Assembly (NCBI GenBank): GCA_023387935.1
Contig: JAEWHG010000202.1
Span: forward strand, 1-8,877
DNA: 8,877 nt
Direction: 5' to 3'
DNA from: Bacillota bacterium
GTDB taxonomy: Bacteria; Bacillota; Clostridia; Peptostreptococcales; Natronincolaceae
Position numbers and translations under genes: made by a program. How positions within the stretch are numbered: the first letter of the stretch is position 1; each line of letters opens with the position of its first letter. The notes under the pieces were generated by a model. That model had not been told where the DNA came from and made no database searches. It saw only the letters and a program-made list of their open reading frames with translations. Positions 1-6,677 of this stretch are shown here, piece by piece.

Positions 1-154
1 TTCCACCGATAGTAATTACTTCATCTCCAACCTTTAAATTGTTTCTCATTTCTCTTATTTTTTTGTCCTTTTTCTGCTGAGGTCTTATTAATAAGAAATA
101 AAAAACTACAAACATACCTATAGGCAACACTAAATTTGCAATTCCTGCTGGCAT
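1..154 (-). CDS. yajC: YajC, preprotein translocase accessory subunit (5' part only)
   Basis: The gene begins at ATG 154-152 and runs off the left edge, giving the first 51 residues. They start MPAGIANLVLPIGMFVVFYF, a single membrane segment at about residues 5-23, followed by the family hallmark LIRPQQKKDKK and then MRNNLKVGDEVITIGG, the start of the cytoplasmic domain. YajC is a small single-pass protein that associates with SecDF and YidC at the Sec translocon in the inner membrane. A strong GAGGAGGG ribosome binding site lies about 7 bases before the ATG and fixes the start. Its position directly after tgt is the usual queA-tgt-yajC order. Identification is firm despite truncation by the window edge. 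Confidence 0.93.
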   Translation of the reverse strand, partial: MPAGIANLVLPIGMFVVFYFLLIRPQQKKDKKIREMRNNLKVGDEVITIGG

Positions 155-193
155 ATGTACTTCCCTCCTCTATAGTCATTCGCTCTGTTATAT

Positions 194-222
194 AAATTCA
201 ACAAATAATACAAATTTCCTCT
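194..222 (-). promoter_or_regulatory. Candidate sigma-H-type promoter of yajC
   Basis: Read on the minus strand, AGAGGAAAT (222-214) fits the sigma-H -35 consensus RNAGGAWWW. GTTGAATTT (202-194) fits the -10 consensus RNNGAATWW. The spacer is 11 bases, as in known Bacillus sigma-H promoters. The predicted start falls about 30 bases before the yajC ATG, leaving room for its ribosome binding site. The region is very AT-rich, so a chance match or an overlapping sigma-A promoter is possible. Confidence 0.42.
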
Positions 223-290
223 AAAAATAAATAAAAATTTATAATAATATATATTAAGATTTGTTTAAATTATGTCCCAATTATTTCTTT

Positions 291-446
291 CTATAATTCA
301 TATCCATACTTTTGAAAAAAGTCTTTTCTATAATCTAATAAACGATCTTCTCTAATTGCTTGTCTTACTTCTTCCATTAATTTTAGAAGAAAGTGTAAAT
401 TATGATTTGTAAGCAACCTTAACCCTAAGATTTCATTAGCCTTAAA
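291..446 (-). pseudogene. tgt: C-terminal codons of tgt beyond the in-frame amber codon
   Basis: After the TAG at 449-447 the same frame continues without interruption for 51 codons to a second TAG at 293-291. It reads FKANEILGLRLLTNHNLHF and then LLKLMEEVRQAIREDRLLDY, ending QKYGYEL, which is the standard Tgt C-terminus. Counting the TAG as one residue, the full gene (291-1409) encodes 372 residues, the normal family length. The histidine encoded at 404-402 (residue 336) sits exactly 25 residues after C310 and completes the C-x-C-x2-C-x25-H zinc motif. No ribosome binding site or start suggests separate translation. A nonsense change of TTG or TTA (leucine) to TAG is the simplest explanation. 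Confidence 0.85.
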
Positions 447-1409
447 CTAATGGCGTAAATAAGCCTTTGAATAGTTTTTACATGTGTCGCAATCGCACTC
501 TGGATCTAATGGTTCGAAGCTTTCAGTGTGTATTGCATTTTTAATTACAACCTTACCTCTACTCGTCATTGCAGTCCCATTTCTACCTATTCGGGAAGGC
601 AATACGCAATCGAACATATCTACACCTCTAATTACACCCTCTATCAGATCATCCGGGCTTCCTACGCCCATTAAATATCTAGGCTTATCCGTAGGCATTA
701 AAGGCGTAGTGTATTCGAGAACTTCGTACATTATATCCTTAGGTTCCCCTACACTCAGTCCGCCTATTGAGTACCCAGGAAAATCTAATCCTATTATTTC
801 TTCTGCACTTTGCTTTCTTAAATCCTTATACATTCCACCCTGAATTATTCCAAACAAAGCCTGATTTTCAGTGTTTTTATGAGCATCTTTACATCTTTTT
901 GCCCACCTTGTAGTTCTTTCAAGGGAATTCTTAACATAGTCATAGTCAGCTGGATATGGAGCGCATTCATCGAAAGCCATCATAATATCAGATCCTAGGG
1001 AATTTTGTATTTCAACAGCTATTTCAGGACTTATAAAATGCTTCGACCCATCTAAATGAGATCTAAATTCTACACCTTCTTCACTGATCTTTCTTAAAGG
1101 CCCTAAGCTAAATACTTGAAAACCTCCACTATCCGTTAAAATCGGTCTATCCCAGTTCATAAATTTGTGTAATCCACCTGCTTTTTCAATTAACTTATGT
1201 CCTGGCCTTAAAAATAAATGGTATGTATTGCTGAGAATTATTTGTGCATTCATACCCTTTAATTCTTCAGGTGTCATGGTCTTAACAGTTGCTTGAGTTC
1301 CTACAGGCATAAAAATAGGTGTTTCTATTATGCCATGTGGTGTATGTAATCTACCTAATCTTGCTCCACTTTGTTTACACGTTTTTATTAATTCATATTT
1401 AATTGCCAT
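447..1409 (-). CDS. tgt: tRNA-guanine(34) transglycosylase Tgt, cut short by an in-frame TAG
   Basis: Tgt exchanges guanine at the wobble position of GUN-anticodon tRNAs for preQ1, the entry step of queuosine into tRNA. The open frame gives 320 residues, against about 370-380 usual for bacteria. Visible motifs are the base-pocket TDSGGFQVF (92-100), FGIIQGG (186-192), the YSIGGLSVGEP loop (213-223) and VDMFDCVLPSR (263-273). By spacing to the zinc cysteines, D267 is the likely nucleophile and D93 the general acid/base. Three zinc ligands are present in CDCDTC (C305, C307, C310). The frame then stops after KAYLRH, where the family continues. The missing C-terminus, including the fourth zinc ligand, is encoded in frame just beyond the TAG (separate entry). 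The start is supported by GAAGG about 6 bases upstream. queA lies 52 bp upstream. The identity is certain. Whether the product works as encoded is doubtful, because the zinc site would be incomplete. Confidence 0.93.
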   Translation of the reverse strand: MAIKYELIKTCKQSGARLGRLHTPHGIIETPIFMPVGTQATVKTMTPEELKGMNAQIILSNTYHLFLRPGHKLIEKAGGLHKFMNWDRPILTDSGGFQVFSLGPLRKISEEGVEFRSHLDGSKHFISPEIAVEIQNSLGSDIMMAFDECAPYPADYDYVKNSLERTTRWAKRCKDAHKNTENQALFGIIQGGMYKDLRKQSAEEIIGLDFPGYSIGGLSVGEPKDIMYEVLEYTTPLMPTDKPRYLMGVGSPDDLIEGVIRGVDMFDCVLPSRIGRNGTAMTSRGKVVIKNAIHTESFEPLDPECDCDTCKNYSKAYLRH

Positions 1410-1461
1410 TATAAACCTTCACCATCCTTATTTAATGCGAATCCTTGGAATTTCATGAGTC

Positions 1462-2487
1462 TTAGCTTATGAACATTGCATCTCCAAAGCTAAAAAATCT
1501 ATATTTTTCTTTTACTGCAGTCTCATATGCATTTAAAGTATTTTCTTTACCTGCTAAAGCACTAACCAGCATAATTAGTGTAGACTCTGGCAAATGAAAA
1601 TTAGTAATTAAATTATCTACTATTTTAAAATCATATCCAGGATAAATAAAAATATCCGTCCAACCACTACTAGGCTTTATTTCTCCATTTGTATCCGCTA
1701 CAGACTCTAAAGTTCTAGTACTTGTAGTTCCTACAGTAATTACTCTATGTCCTTGTTTTTTCGTAGTATTAATCATATTAGCTGTTTTTTCATCTATCGT
1801 ATAAAACTCAGAATGCATTTTATGTTCTTCTATTTTATCAACCTTAACAGGCCGGAATGTGCCTAATCCTACATGTAAAGTTATATAGGCTATTTTTACT
1901 CCCTTACTTTCTATTTTCTCCAATAGCTCCTTAGTAAAATGTAGTCCAGCTGTAGGAGCAGCTGCCGATCCCTGATTTTTAGAGTATACGGTCTGATATC
2001 TTTCTTTATCATCTAGTTTCTCTGTAATATATGGGGGTAGTGGCATTTGTCCCAACTGATCCAATATGTCTTCAAAGATTCCATTGTATTCAAATTTTAT
2101 AATTCGAGATCCTTCTTCTCCAATACCTATTACTTCAGTATGAAGGAGTCCATTACCAAACATAAAACGGCTACCAATCTTGGCTTTTTTCCCAGGCTTT
2201 ACTAGGGCCTCCCAGGTATCTAATTCTATTCTTTTTAGTAATAAAAACTCTATTTTACCACCTGTTTCTTCTTTTTCTCCAATTAATCTTGCAGGCAATA
2301 CTCTAGTATCATTCAATACTAGACAGTCTCCTGGATTTAAAAAGTCTATAATATCATAGAAATGTTTATGTTTAATATCTCCAGTTTTTTTATCCAATAC
2401 CATTAATCTTGAGTTAACACGATTTTCTAAAGGTGTTTGTGCTATTAGCTCCTCTGGTAGATCGTAATCAAAATCTTTAGTTTCCAT
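1462..2487 (-). CDS. queA: S-adenosylmethionine:tRNA ribosyltransferase-isomerase QueA
   Basis: QueA transfers and isomerises the ribosyl moiety of S-adenosylmethionine onto preQ1 in tRNA to give epoxyqueuosine, the step after Tgt. The protein has 341 residues, the normal length. Conserved blocks are YDLPEELIAQTPL (8-20), NDTRVLPARL (59-68), GSAAAPTAGLHFT (173-185), LHVGLGTFRPV (204-214), VGTTSTRTLES (252-262) and TNFHLPESTLIMLVSA (295-310). The ribosome binding site AAAGGTGG lies about 7 bases before the ATG and overlaps the last codons of the upstream spoIID-like gene. The two genes are 2 bp apart, which implies translational coupling. It stops with TAA, and tgt follows 52 bp downstream. 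The sequence appears intact, in contrast to tgt. Confidence 0.97.
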   Translation of the reverse strand: METKDFDYDLPEELIAQTPLENRVNSRLMVLDKKTGDIKHKHFYDIIDFLNPGDCLVLNDTRVLPARLIGEKEETGGKIEFLLLKRIELDTWEALVKPGKKAKIGSRFMFGNGLLHTEVIGIGEEGSRIIKFEYNGIFEDILDQLGQMPLPPYITEKLDDKERYQTVYSKNQGSAAAPTAGLHFTKELLEKIESKGVKIAYITLHVGLGTFRPVKVDKIEEHKMHSEFYTIDEKTANMINTTKKQGHRVITVGTTSTRTLESVADTNGEIKPSSGWTDIFIYPGYDFKIVDNLITNFHLPESTLIMLVSALAGKENTLNAYETAVKEKYRFFSFGDAMFIS

Positions 2488-2489
2488 TT

Positions 2490-4172
2490 TTATTCCACCT
2501 TTACTCCTGTATAATAATGAGTTAATATTTCATCATATTTATAACCTAATTCAGCCATCTTTTTTGCTCCGTATTGGCTCATACCTACACCGTGCCCAAA
2601 TCCTTTGCCTTCAATTACAAAGTTGTCTGAGTCAGTTAAAGTACTTTGAGCATCTTTTTCATTTATATTTCTATATTCTTCTCCATTAAATATGGATATG
2701 TCCTGAATATTTTCGATTCCATAAACGCCATTCGCAGTAATAACTTTCTTGTTATTCAAACCAATTTCTTCTCCACTAGATCCACTTCCGTTTATGGCAA
2801 CTACTTTAGTGTCTGTACTAATACCATTATTAGAATTAATAAAATAGTAAGTACTTCTAAGCCCAAAAACAGCTCTACTTTTATCTTTTGTCATAACTTC
2901 TTGTCCTTCCGTTCCGTATATAACTAAAGACAAAACTCTTCCGTTATTAGACCTGGATAATACCTCCATATCTAAAATATCCCCTATAAATATATTATGC
3001 TTAGCTAATTGATTTTTTATTTCGTCTTTAGTAAAAACCACGGACCATGTGCTATTTGGCGTATCTAAAGAAAAGTCATCCTTTACTCCTCTAAGGTAGG
3101 GCAAAGGATTTGTCCAAATATTTTCGCTATCTTCAGTATATCCACCACTATTCGAATGGTAATAAGCTTGTACTAATTTTTCATTGTGGGTTATAACTTT
3201 AGATTCTGTTTCATCTACAGCTTTATTTGTATTCATATGTTCCCCAGAATATCCTTTATATACTTGAGAATTAATAGTAGCACATAGATTAAAATCAAAG
3301 TGTCTATATTTATTAAAATTAGTAAGAGCAAATTGCCTTGCAGCCACAGCCTGTGCTTTTAAAGCTTCCAATGGCCACAAAGCAGGCATTTCTGCAGGAA
3401 CAACGCCATATAAATACTCTTCTAAGAGCAGCTTGTTGACTATTGTCATATCACTATTAGATAGCCTTTTCGCAGTAATTCCCCCTCTATAGGTGGTACC
3501 TGCTACATTTACAAGAGGAATTTTTTCTGCATTAACTTGACCTAAAAAATACACGTCAGAAGCTGAATCGTAAGCAAATATAGGATCTCCTTTTTCATTA
3601 ATAACCTGAACTCTAGTAGGAGATGGATCTATTACCTTGACTTCATATCTAGAATTTGTTTTTATTTCATTTGCAGCTTCCTTGGCACTGGCTTCATTTA
3701 AATATAAGCCAACAAAAACCTTCCATTCATCTTCATAGGATAGATATCCTTCTAAATCCATGTTATTGATAGAATTTAGAAATCTATTTGCTTCTGTATA
3801 GCTTTTAAAATCTTCTCCGACTTGAACATGATAAGGTCCTTGTATATTTGATGAATTAAGTCCATTATTTGTAGAACCTGTATACTCATTAAATTCAAAT
3901 CCTTGGCCTATGTAATATGTATCTTTTCTTAGTAAAATCTTATTTTCGTCTAAATTGAATAAGTTAACAAAATCATCATTCTGAAAAGTACCCACTTCAA
4001 ACCCAGTTGTACTTTCTATTAACAATGTTGATTTAGCAGTTTTATCGAAAAATAATCCAATTTCGATATAATTAGGTATAGTAGTATTGTCATATGAAAA
4101 TACAGTAATTATATTCATAATAAAAATTAGTGCAGCAATAGATACAACCGATATATTTTTTTTCCTTTTCAT
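2490..4172 (-). CDS. SpoIID/LytB-family secreted cell-wall protein with SPOR-like region
   Basis: The 560-residue protein has an N-terminal signal or anchor segment (about residues 7-26, after KRKK). A SPOR-like region follows at about 113-180 (YHVQVGEDFKSYTEANRF and WKVFVGLYLNEASAKEAANEI), then the SpoIID domain from about 215 to the end. Family motifs are LEEYLYGVVPAEMPALWP (250-267), ALKAQAVAARQFAL (270-283), YYHSNSGGYTEDSENIW (337-353) and the C-terminal GKGFGHGVGMSQYGAKKMA (522-540). E261 aligns with the catalytic glutamate described for SpoIID, a lytic transglycosylase that cleaves peptidoglycan strands lacking stem peptides during engulfment. The gene is longer than SpoIID proper (about 340 residues) and sits in a ruv-que cluster. 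It is therefore probably a LytB-like paralogue acting outside the membrane, and a vegetative or a sporulation role is possible. AGGGGG lies about 7 bases before the ATG, and a sigma-H-like promoter lies upstream. Confidence 0.88.
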   Translation of the reverse strand: MKRKKNISVVSIAALIFIMNIITVFSYDNTTIPNYIEIGLFFDKTAKSTLLIESTTGFEVGTFQNDDFVNLFNLDENKILLRKDTYYIGQGFEFNEYTGSTNNGLNSSNIQGPYHVQVGEDFKSYTEANRFLNSINNMDLEGYLSYEDEWKVFVGLYLNEASAKEAANEIKTNSRYEVKVIDPSPTRVQVINEKGDPIFAYDSASDVYFLGQVNAEKIPLVNVAGTTYRGGITAKRLSNSDMTIVNKLLLEEYLYGVVPAEMPALWPLEALKAQAVAARQFALTNFNKYRHFDFNLCATINSQVYKGYSGEHMNTNKAVDETESKVITHNEKLVQAYYHSNSGGYTEDSENIWTNPLPYLRGVKDDFSLDTPNSTWSVVFTKDEIKNQLAKHNIFIGDILDMEVLSRSNNGRVLSLVIYGTEGQEVMTKDKSRAVFGLRSTYYFINSNNGISTDTKVVAINGSGSSGEEIGLNNKKVITANGVYGIENIQDISIFNGEEYRNINEKDAQSTLTDSDNFVIEGKGFGHGVGMSQYGAKKMAELGYKYDEILTHYYTGVKVE

Positions 4173-4207
4173 TTTATCGCCCCCTAGTAAATGTATTAGT
4201 AGATGTA

Positions 4208-4236
4208 TAATTCGACAATATTTTTATAGTTCCTTT
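4208..4236 (-). promoter_or_regulatory. Candidate sigma-H-type promoter of the spoIID-like gene
   Basis: On the minus strand AAAGGAACT (4236-4228) matches the sigma-H -35 consensus RNAGGAWWW at eight of nine positions. GTCGAATTA (4216-4208) matches the -10 consensus RNNGAATWW fully, with an 11-base spacer. The expected start near 4201 leaves a leader of about 28 bases that contains the AGGGGG ribosome binding site. It lies in the 77-bp gap after ruvB, so the spoIID-like gene, queA and tgt could be transcribed separately from ruvCAB. A sporulation sigma factor fits the product, but the assignment is by motif only. Confidence 0.5.
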
Positions 4237-4249
4237 TAATAATCTTTTA

Positions 4250-5257
4250 TTATTTTTTAAAAGGGATATTAAAATGATCATAAGCCCTTTCCAAAACTAC
4301 TCTACCTCTTGGGGTACGATTAATAAAACCAATTTGCAGCAAATATGGTTCATAAACATCCTCTATTGTGTTTCTTTCTTCTCCAGTTGAGGCTGCCAAG
4401 GTATCCAGTCCAACTGGACCACCGCCAAAATTATTGATCATAGTTTCAATCATCTTTTTATCAGTATTATCTAAACCTAAAATATCTATTTCAAGAAGTT
4501 TTAGTGCTTCATTAGCAATTTCTAATGTGATTCTTCCATCTCCCCTAACTTGAGCAAAATCTCTAACTCTTTTTAAAAGTCTATTTGCAATACGGGGAGT
4601 CCCTCTTGATCTAGATGCAATTTCCTCTGCACCATCATCATCTATGTAAACATTTAAAATATAGGCAGATCGTTTTACAATATCCTTAAGCTGTTTTGTA
4701 TCATATAGCTCTAGTTTTGCAATTACACCGAATCGATCTCTAAGTGGAGCAGTTAGTAGACCAGATCTTGTAGTTGCGCCTATTAAAGTAAATTTAGGCA
4801 AATCCAATCTTATAGACCTAGCACTAGGACCCTTTCCTATAATTATATCTAAAGCGTAATCCTCCATTGCAGGATACAGTATTTCTTCCACAGTCCTGTT
4901 TATTCGATGAATTTCATCTATAAACAAAACATCATTTTCTGATAAGTTTGTTAAAATCGCAGCTAAATCACCAGCTCTTTCTATAGCTGGGCCAGATGTA
5001 ATTCTAATATTTACATTCATCTCATTCGCTATAATATTAGATAGAGTTGTCTTACCTAAACCAGGAGGACCATATAAAAGGACATGGTCTAGGGCTTCTT
5101 TTCTATGCATAGCAGCCTCTATAAATATTTTTAATTTTTCTTTTACCTTATCCTGACCAATATAATCATTTAGAAGTTTTGGACGTAGGCCGCCTTCAAT
5201 TTCATGATCCTCATGTCTCACTGTATTTGACAGGATTCTATCTTCAATTTCTGACAT
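4250..5257 (-). CDS. ruvB: Holliday junction branch-migration ATPase RuvB
   Basis: RuvB is the hexameric AAA+ motor that RuvA loads on Holliday junctions and that drives branch migration. The protein is 335 residues from MSEIEDRILSNTV. Motifs are LRPKLLNDYIGQ (25-36), Walker A GPPGLGKT (63-70), Walker B LFIDEIH (111-117), sensor-1 GATTR (160-164), LRDRFG with the arginine finger region (172-177), sensor-2 GTPRIANRL (219-227), and a C-terminal winged-helix region ending GRVVLERAYDHF. The open frame extends 12 codons further upstream, but that start would overlap the end of ruvA and lacks a site. AGGAGGG at 5272-5266 lies 8 bases before the ATG at 5257, which decides the start. It follows ruvA by 20 bp and stops with TAA. 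Confidence 0.97.
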   Translation of the reverse strand: MSEIEDRILSNTVRHEDHEIEGGLRPKLLNDYIGQDKVKEKLKIFIEAAMHRKEALDHVLLYGPPGLGKTTLSNIIANEMNVNIRITSGPAIERAGDLAAILTNLSENDVLFIDEIHRINRTVEEILYPAMEDYALDIIIGKGPSARSIRLDLPKFTLIGATTRSGLLTAPLRDRFGVIAKLELYDTKQLKDIVKRSAYILNVYIDDDGAEEIASRSRGTPRIANRLLKRVRDFAQVRGDGRITLEIANEALKLLEIDILGLDNTDKKMIETMINNFGGGPVGLDTLAASTGEERNTIEDVYEPYLLQIGFINRTPRGRVVLERAYDHFNIPFKK

Positions 5258-5277
5258 TATGCCTTCCCTCCTTTTGC

Positions 5278-5862
5278 CTATTTCATTAACCATCTAAGTG
5301 CTTTCTTTATAATATCTTCTGTTTCTAAGCTTATGTCCTTAACAGCATTAACAGCATTTTCACTTTCTATTTTAGAATATCCTAAAGAAACAAGAGCATC
5401 CACTGCTTCATTCTCATCCTTATTACCATCATTGAATAAGGTATAATCGTAATCTACATTTATTTTATCAATTTTATCCTTAAGCTCTAAAACAATGCGC
5501 TCTGCTGTTTTCTTACCTACTCCTGGAGATTTAGAAATTGCTGCTATGTCGTTGCTTAGTATGTAGGCACCTAATCTACTTGGGGTATATAAAGATAGTA
5601 TTCCACTAGCAACCTTAGGTCCGATTTTAGAAACAGATATTAATTTTTGGAACATAGCTAATTCATCTGTAGATGCAAAGCCATATAAGCTTAATTCGTC
5701 TTCTCTAACTACTAAATAGGTATATATGAGTATTTCTTCACCTTTATTAATCTTGCTAGCACTATTTAAAGTGCTATTAATTCTGTAACCGATTCCATTA
5801 ACCTCTATAATGATTTTATCTATGAAAATGTCAACAACCATTCCTCTTAAATATTCAAACAT
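5278..5862 (-). CDS. ruvA: Holliday junction DNA-binding protein RuvA
   Basis: RuvA binds four-way junctions as a tetramer and recruits RuvB. The protein is 194 residues, the usual length. It has an N-terminal OB-fold starting MFEYLRGMVVDIFIDKIIIEV and including VREDELSLYGF (52-62). Two helix-hairpin-helix motifs follow at about 74-90 (LISVSKIGPKVASGIL) and 109-127 (ISKSPGVGKKTAERIVLEL). After an acidic linker comes a C-terminal RuvB-binding domain at about 150-194 (EAVDALVSLGYSKIES and IKKALRWLMK). The frame is open 32 codons further upstream, but those codons lie inside ruvC. GGAGG sits 7 bases before the ATG at 5862, so this start is chosen. It lies 16 bp after ruvC and ends with TAG. Confidence 0.97.
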   Translation of the reverse strand: MFEYLRGMVVDIFIDKIIIEVNGIGYRINSTLNSASKINKGEEILIYTYLVVREDELSLYGFASTDELAMFQKLISVSKIGPKVASGILSLYTPSRLGAYILSNDIAAISKSPGVGKKTAERIVLELKDKIDKINVDYDYTLFNDGNKDENEAVDALVSLGYSKIESENAVNAVKDISLETEDIIKKALRWLMK

Positions 5863-5878
5863 ATATATTCCTCCAAAA

Positions 5879-6373
5879 CTATTTAATTTTAAACAAGTCT
5901 TTGAAATTGCCTGTGTGGGCATGACATATGGCAACAGCAAGTGCATCTGCAACATCATCTGGCTTTGGAATCTTAGAAAGATTCAATAGTGTTTTAACCA
6001 TTTGCTGAACCTGACCCTTATCTGCTCTACCATACCCAACAACGCCCTGCTTGACCTGCAGAGGTGTATATTCGAATATTTCTTTATTATTATTAGCTGC
6101 CGATAGAACTGCTACTCCCCTGGCATGACCAACTAACAAAGCAGTTTTCACATTTGTATTAAAGAATAACTCCTCTATGGCTACTACATCTGGATTATAT
6201 TCAATGATGATTTTATTCAGTTCCTCATATATTGTTTTTAATCTCAACGGTGTAGGCATTGTGCTAGGCGTTGTAATTGCACCATAATCTATAGCTTTAA
6301 AACGATTCCCTTCATAGTGTACTATACCATATCCCAGTATTGCAAGTCCTGGGTCAATTCCTAATATAATCAT
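5879..6373 (-). CDS. ruvC: Holliday junction resolvase RuvC
   Basis: RuvC is the dimeric endonuclease that cuts Holliday junctions symmetrically after RuvAB branch migration. The protein is 164 residues, near the usual 160-175. The RNase H-like fold shows all acidic residues: D7 in IILGIDPG, E67 (or the neighbouring E68) in VAIEELFF, and D140 and D143 in PDDVADALAVAICH. The conserved stretch TPLQVKQGVVGYGRADKGQVQQMV (103-126) is also present. AGGTGG lies about 10 bases before the ATG. It is the first gene of the ruvC-ruvA-ruvB run and ends with TAG. B. subtilis lacks ruvC at this locus, whereas clostridia commonly have it. Confidence 0.97.
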   Translation of the reverse strand: MIILGIDPGLAILGYGIVHYEGNRFKAIDYGAITTPSTMPTPLRLKTIYEELNKIIIEYNPDVVAIEELFFNTNVKTALLVGHARGVAVLSAANNNKEIFEYTPLQVKQGVVGYGRADKGQVQQMVKTLLNLSKIPKPDDVADALAVAICHAHTGNFKDLFKIK

Positions 6374-6464
6374 TTAAAATATTCCACCTGTCCTTAGTTT
6401 TCTATATAGATAATATTAATTAGCTATTTTTTAGTTTAGCATATTCTCTATTAAAAGGCTAATT

Positions 6465-6621
6465 CTTAAAATTCCGTGTTGCTACCGCAACACTCCATGG
6501 CGCACTCATTTTTTAACTTTCGTTAAAAATTTCAAGTGCTTAAAATTCCGTGTTGTTATCGCAAACGCTCCATGGCACACTCAATTTTTAGCTTTCGTTA
6601 AAAATTTCAAGTGCTTAAAAT
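6465..6621. repeat. Tandem intergenic repeat of two 74/75-bp units, each with two hairpins
   Basis: Unit 1 (6465-6538) and unit 2 (6539-6613) differ by six substitutions and one inserted base. A truncated third start, CTTAAAAT, follows at 6614-6621. Each unit contains a hairpin near its start (6476-6493 in unit 1, GTGTTGC with loop TACC and GCAACAC) and a longer one near its end (6510-6529, TTTTTAAC with loop TTTC and GTTAAAAA). The longer hairpin is extended by outer GCACT/AGTGC pairs in unit 1. The CCATGG palindrome lies between the two hairpins. The repeat occupies most of the 304-bp gap between the BofC-like gene and ruvC. No open frame of note covers it. The function is unknown. Confidence 0.85.
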
Positions 6622-6627
6622 ACTTCC

Positions 6628-6671
6628 AATTAAAAAAGCAACCATCTGCTTAGACAGTTGCTTTTTTAATT
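6628..6671 (-). terminator. Rho-independent terminator of the BofC-like gene
   Basis: A 15-bp perfect inverted repeat, AATTAAAAAAGCAAC with GTTGCTTTTTTAATT, encloses 14 bases and begins 6 bases after the BofC-like stop codon. In minus-strand RNA the stem extends inward by five more pairs with two G-U wobbles, leaving an AAGC loop, followed by a U-run. On the plus strand those inner pairs would be C-A mismatches, so the minus orientation is favoured. The symmetric A/T flanks could still allow some bidirectional activity. Confidence 0.88.
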
Positions 6672-6677
6672 TAAATA

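Noticed and set aside
447..449. Pyrrolysine or wholesale TAG reassignment as explanation of the tgt stop
   Set aside because: The position is a conserved leucine, and ruvC, ruvA, bioY and the natural end of tgt all terminate at TAG, so TAG is a normal stop in this genome.
484..843. Plus-strand open frame of 119 codons opposite tgt
   Set aside because: It is a shadow of the strongly conserved Tgt coding sequence, with no convincing ribosome binding site and no recognisable product. The same applies to the plus-strand frames at 2646-2927, 4368-4553 and 7160-7354.
1410..1461. preQ1 riboswitch upstream of tgt
   Set aside because: The 52-bp gap shows no C-rich hairpin with an A-rich tail as expected for preQ1-I, and tgt appears to be co-transcribed with queA.
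5258..5293. Upstream start for ruvB adding 12 residues
   Set aside because: It would overlap the end of ruvA and has no ribosome binding site. The AGGAGGG at 5272-5266 points to the ATG at 5257, which also gives the family's normal N-terminus.
5863..5958. Upstream start for ruvA adding 32 residues
   Set aside because: These codons are an alternative frame of ruvC. RuvA proteins begin at MFEYLRG-like sequence, and GGAGG precedes that ATG.
6441..6469. Third sigma-H-like promoter before ruvC (TTAAGAATT, 11 bases, AGAGAATAT)
   Set aside because: The -35 core has a mismatch in the key AGGA and the region is AT-rich. It overlaps the start of the repeat, so it is too weak to annotate.
6465..6613. 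CRISPR array
   Set aside because: There are only two adjacent copies, the units are 74/75 bp with no unique spacers between short repeats, and no cas genes are near.
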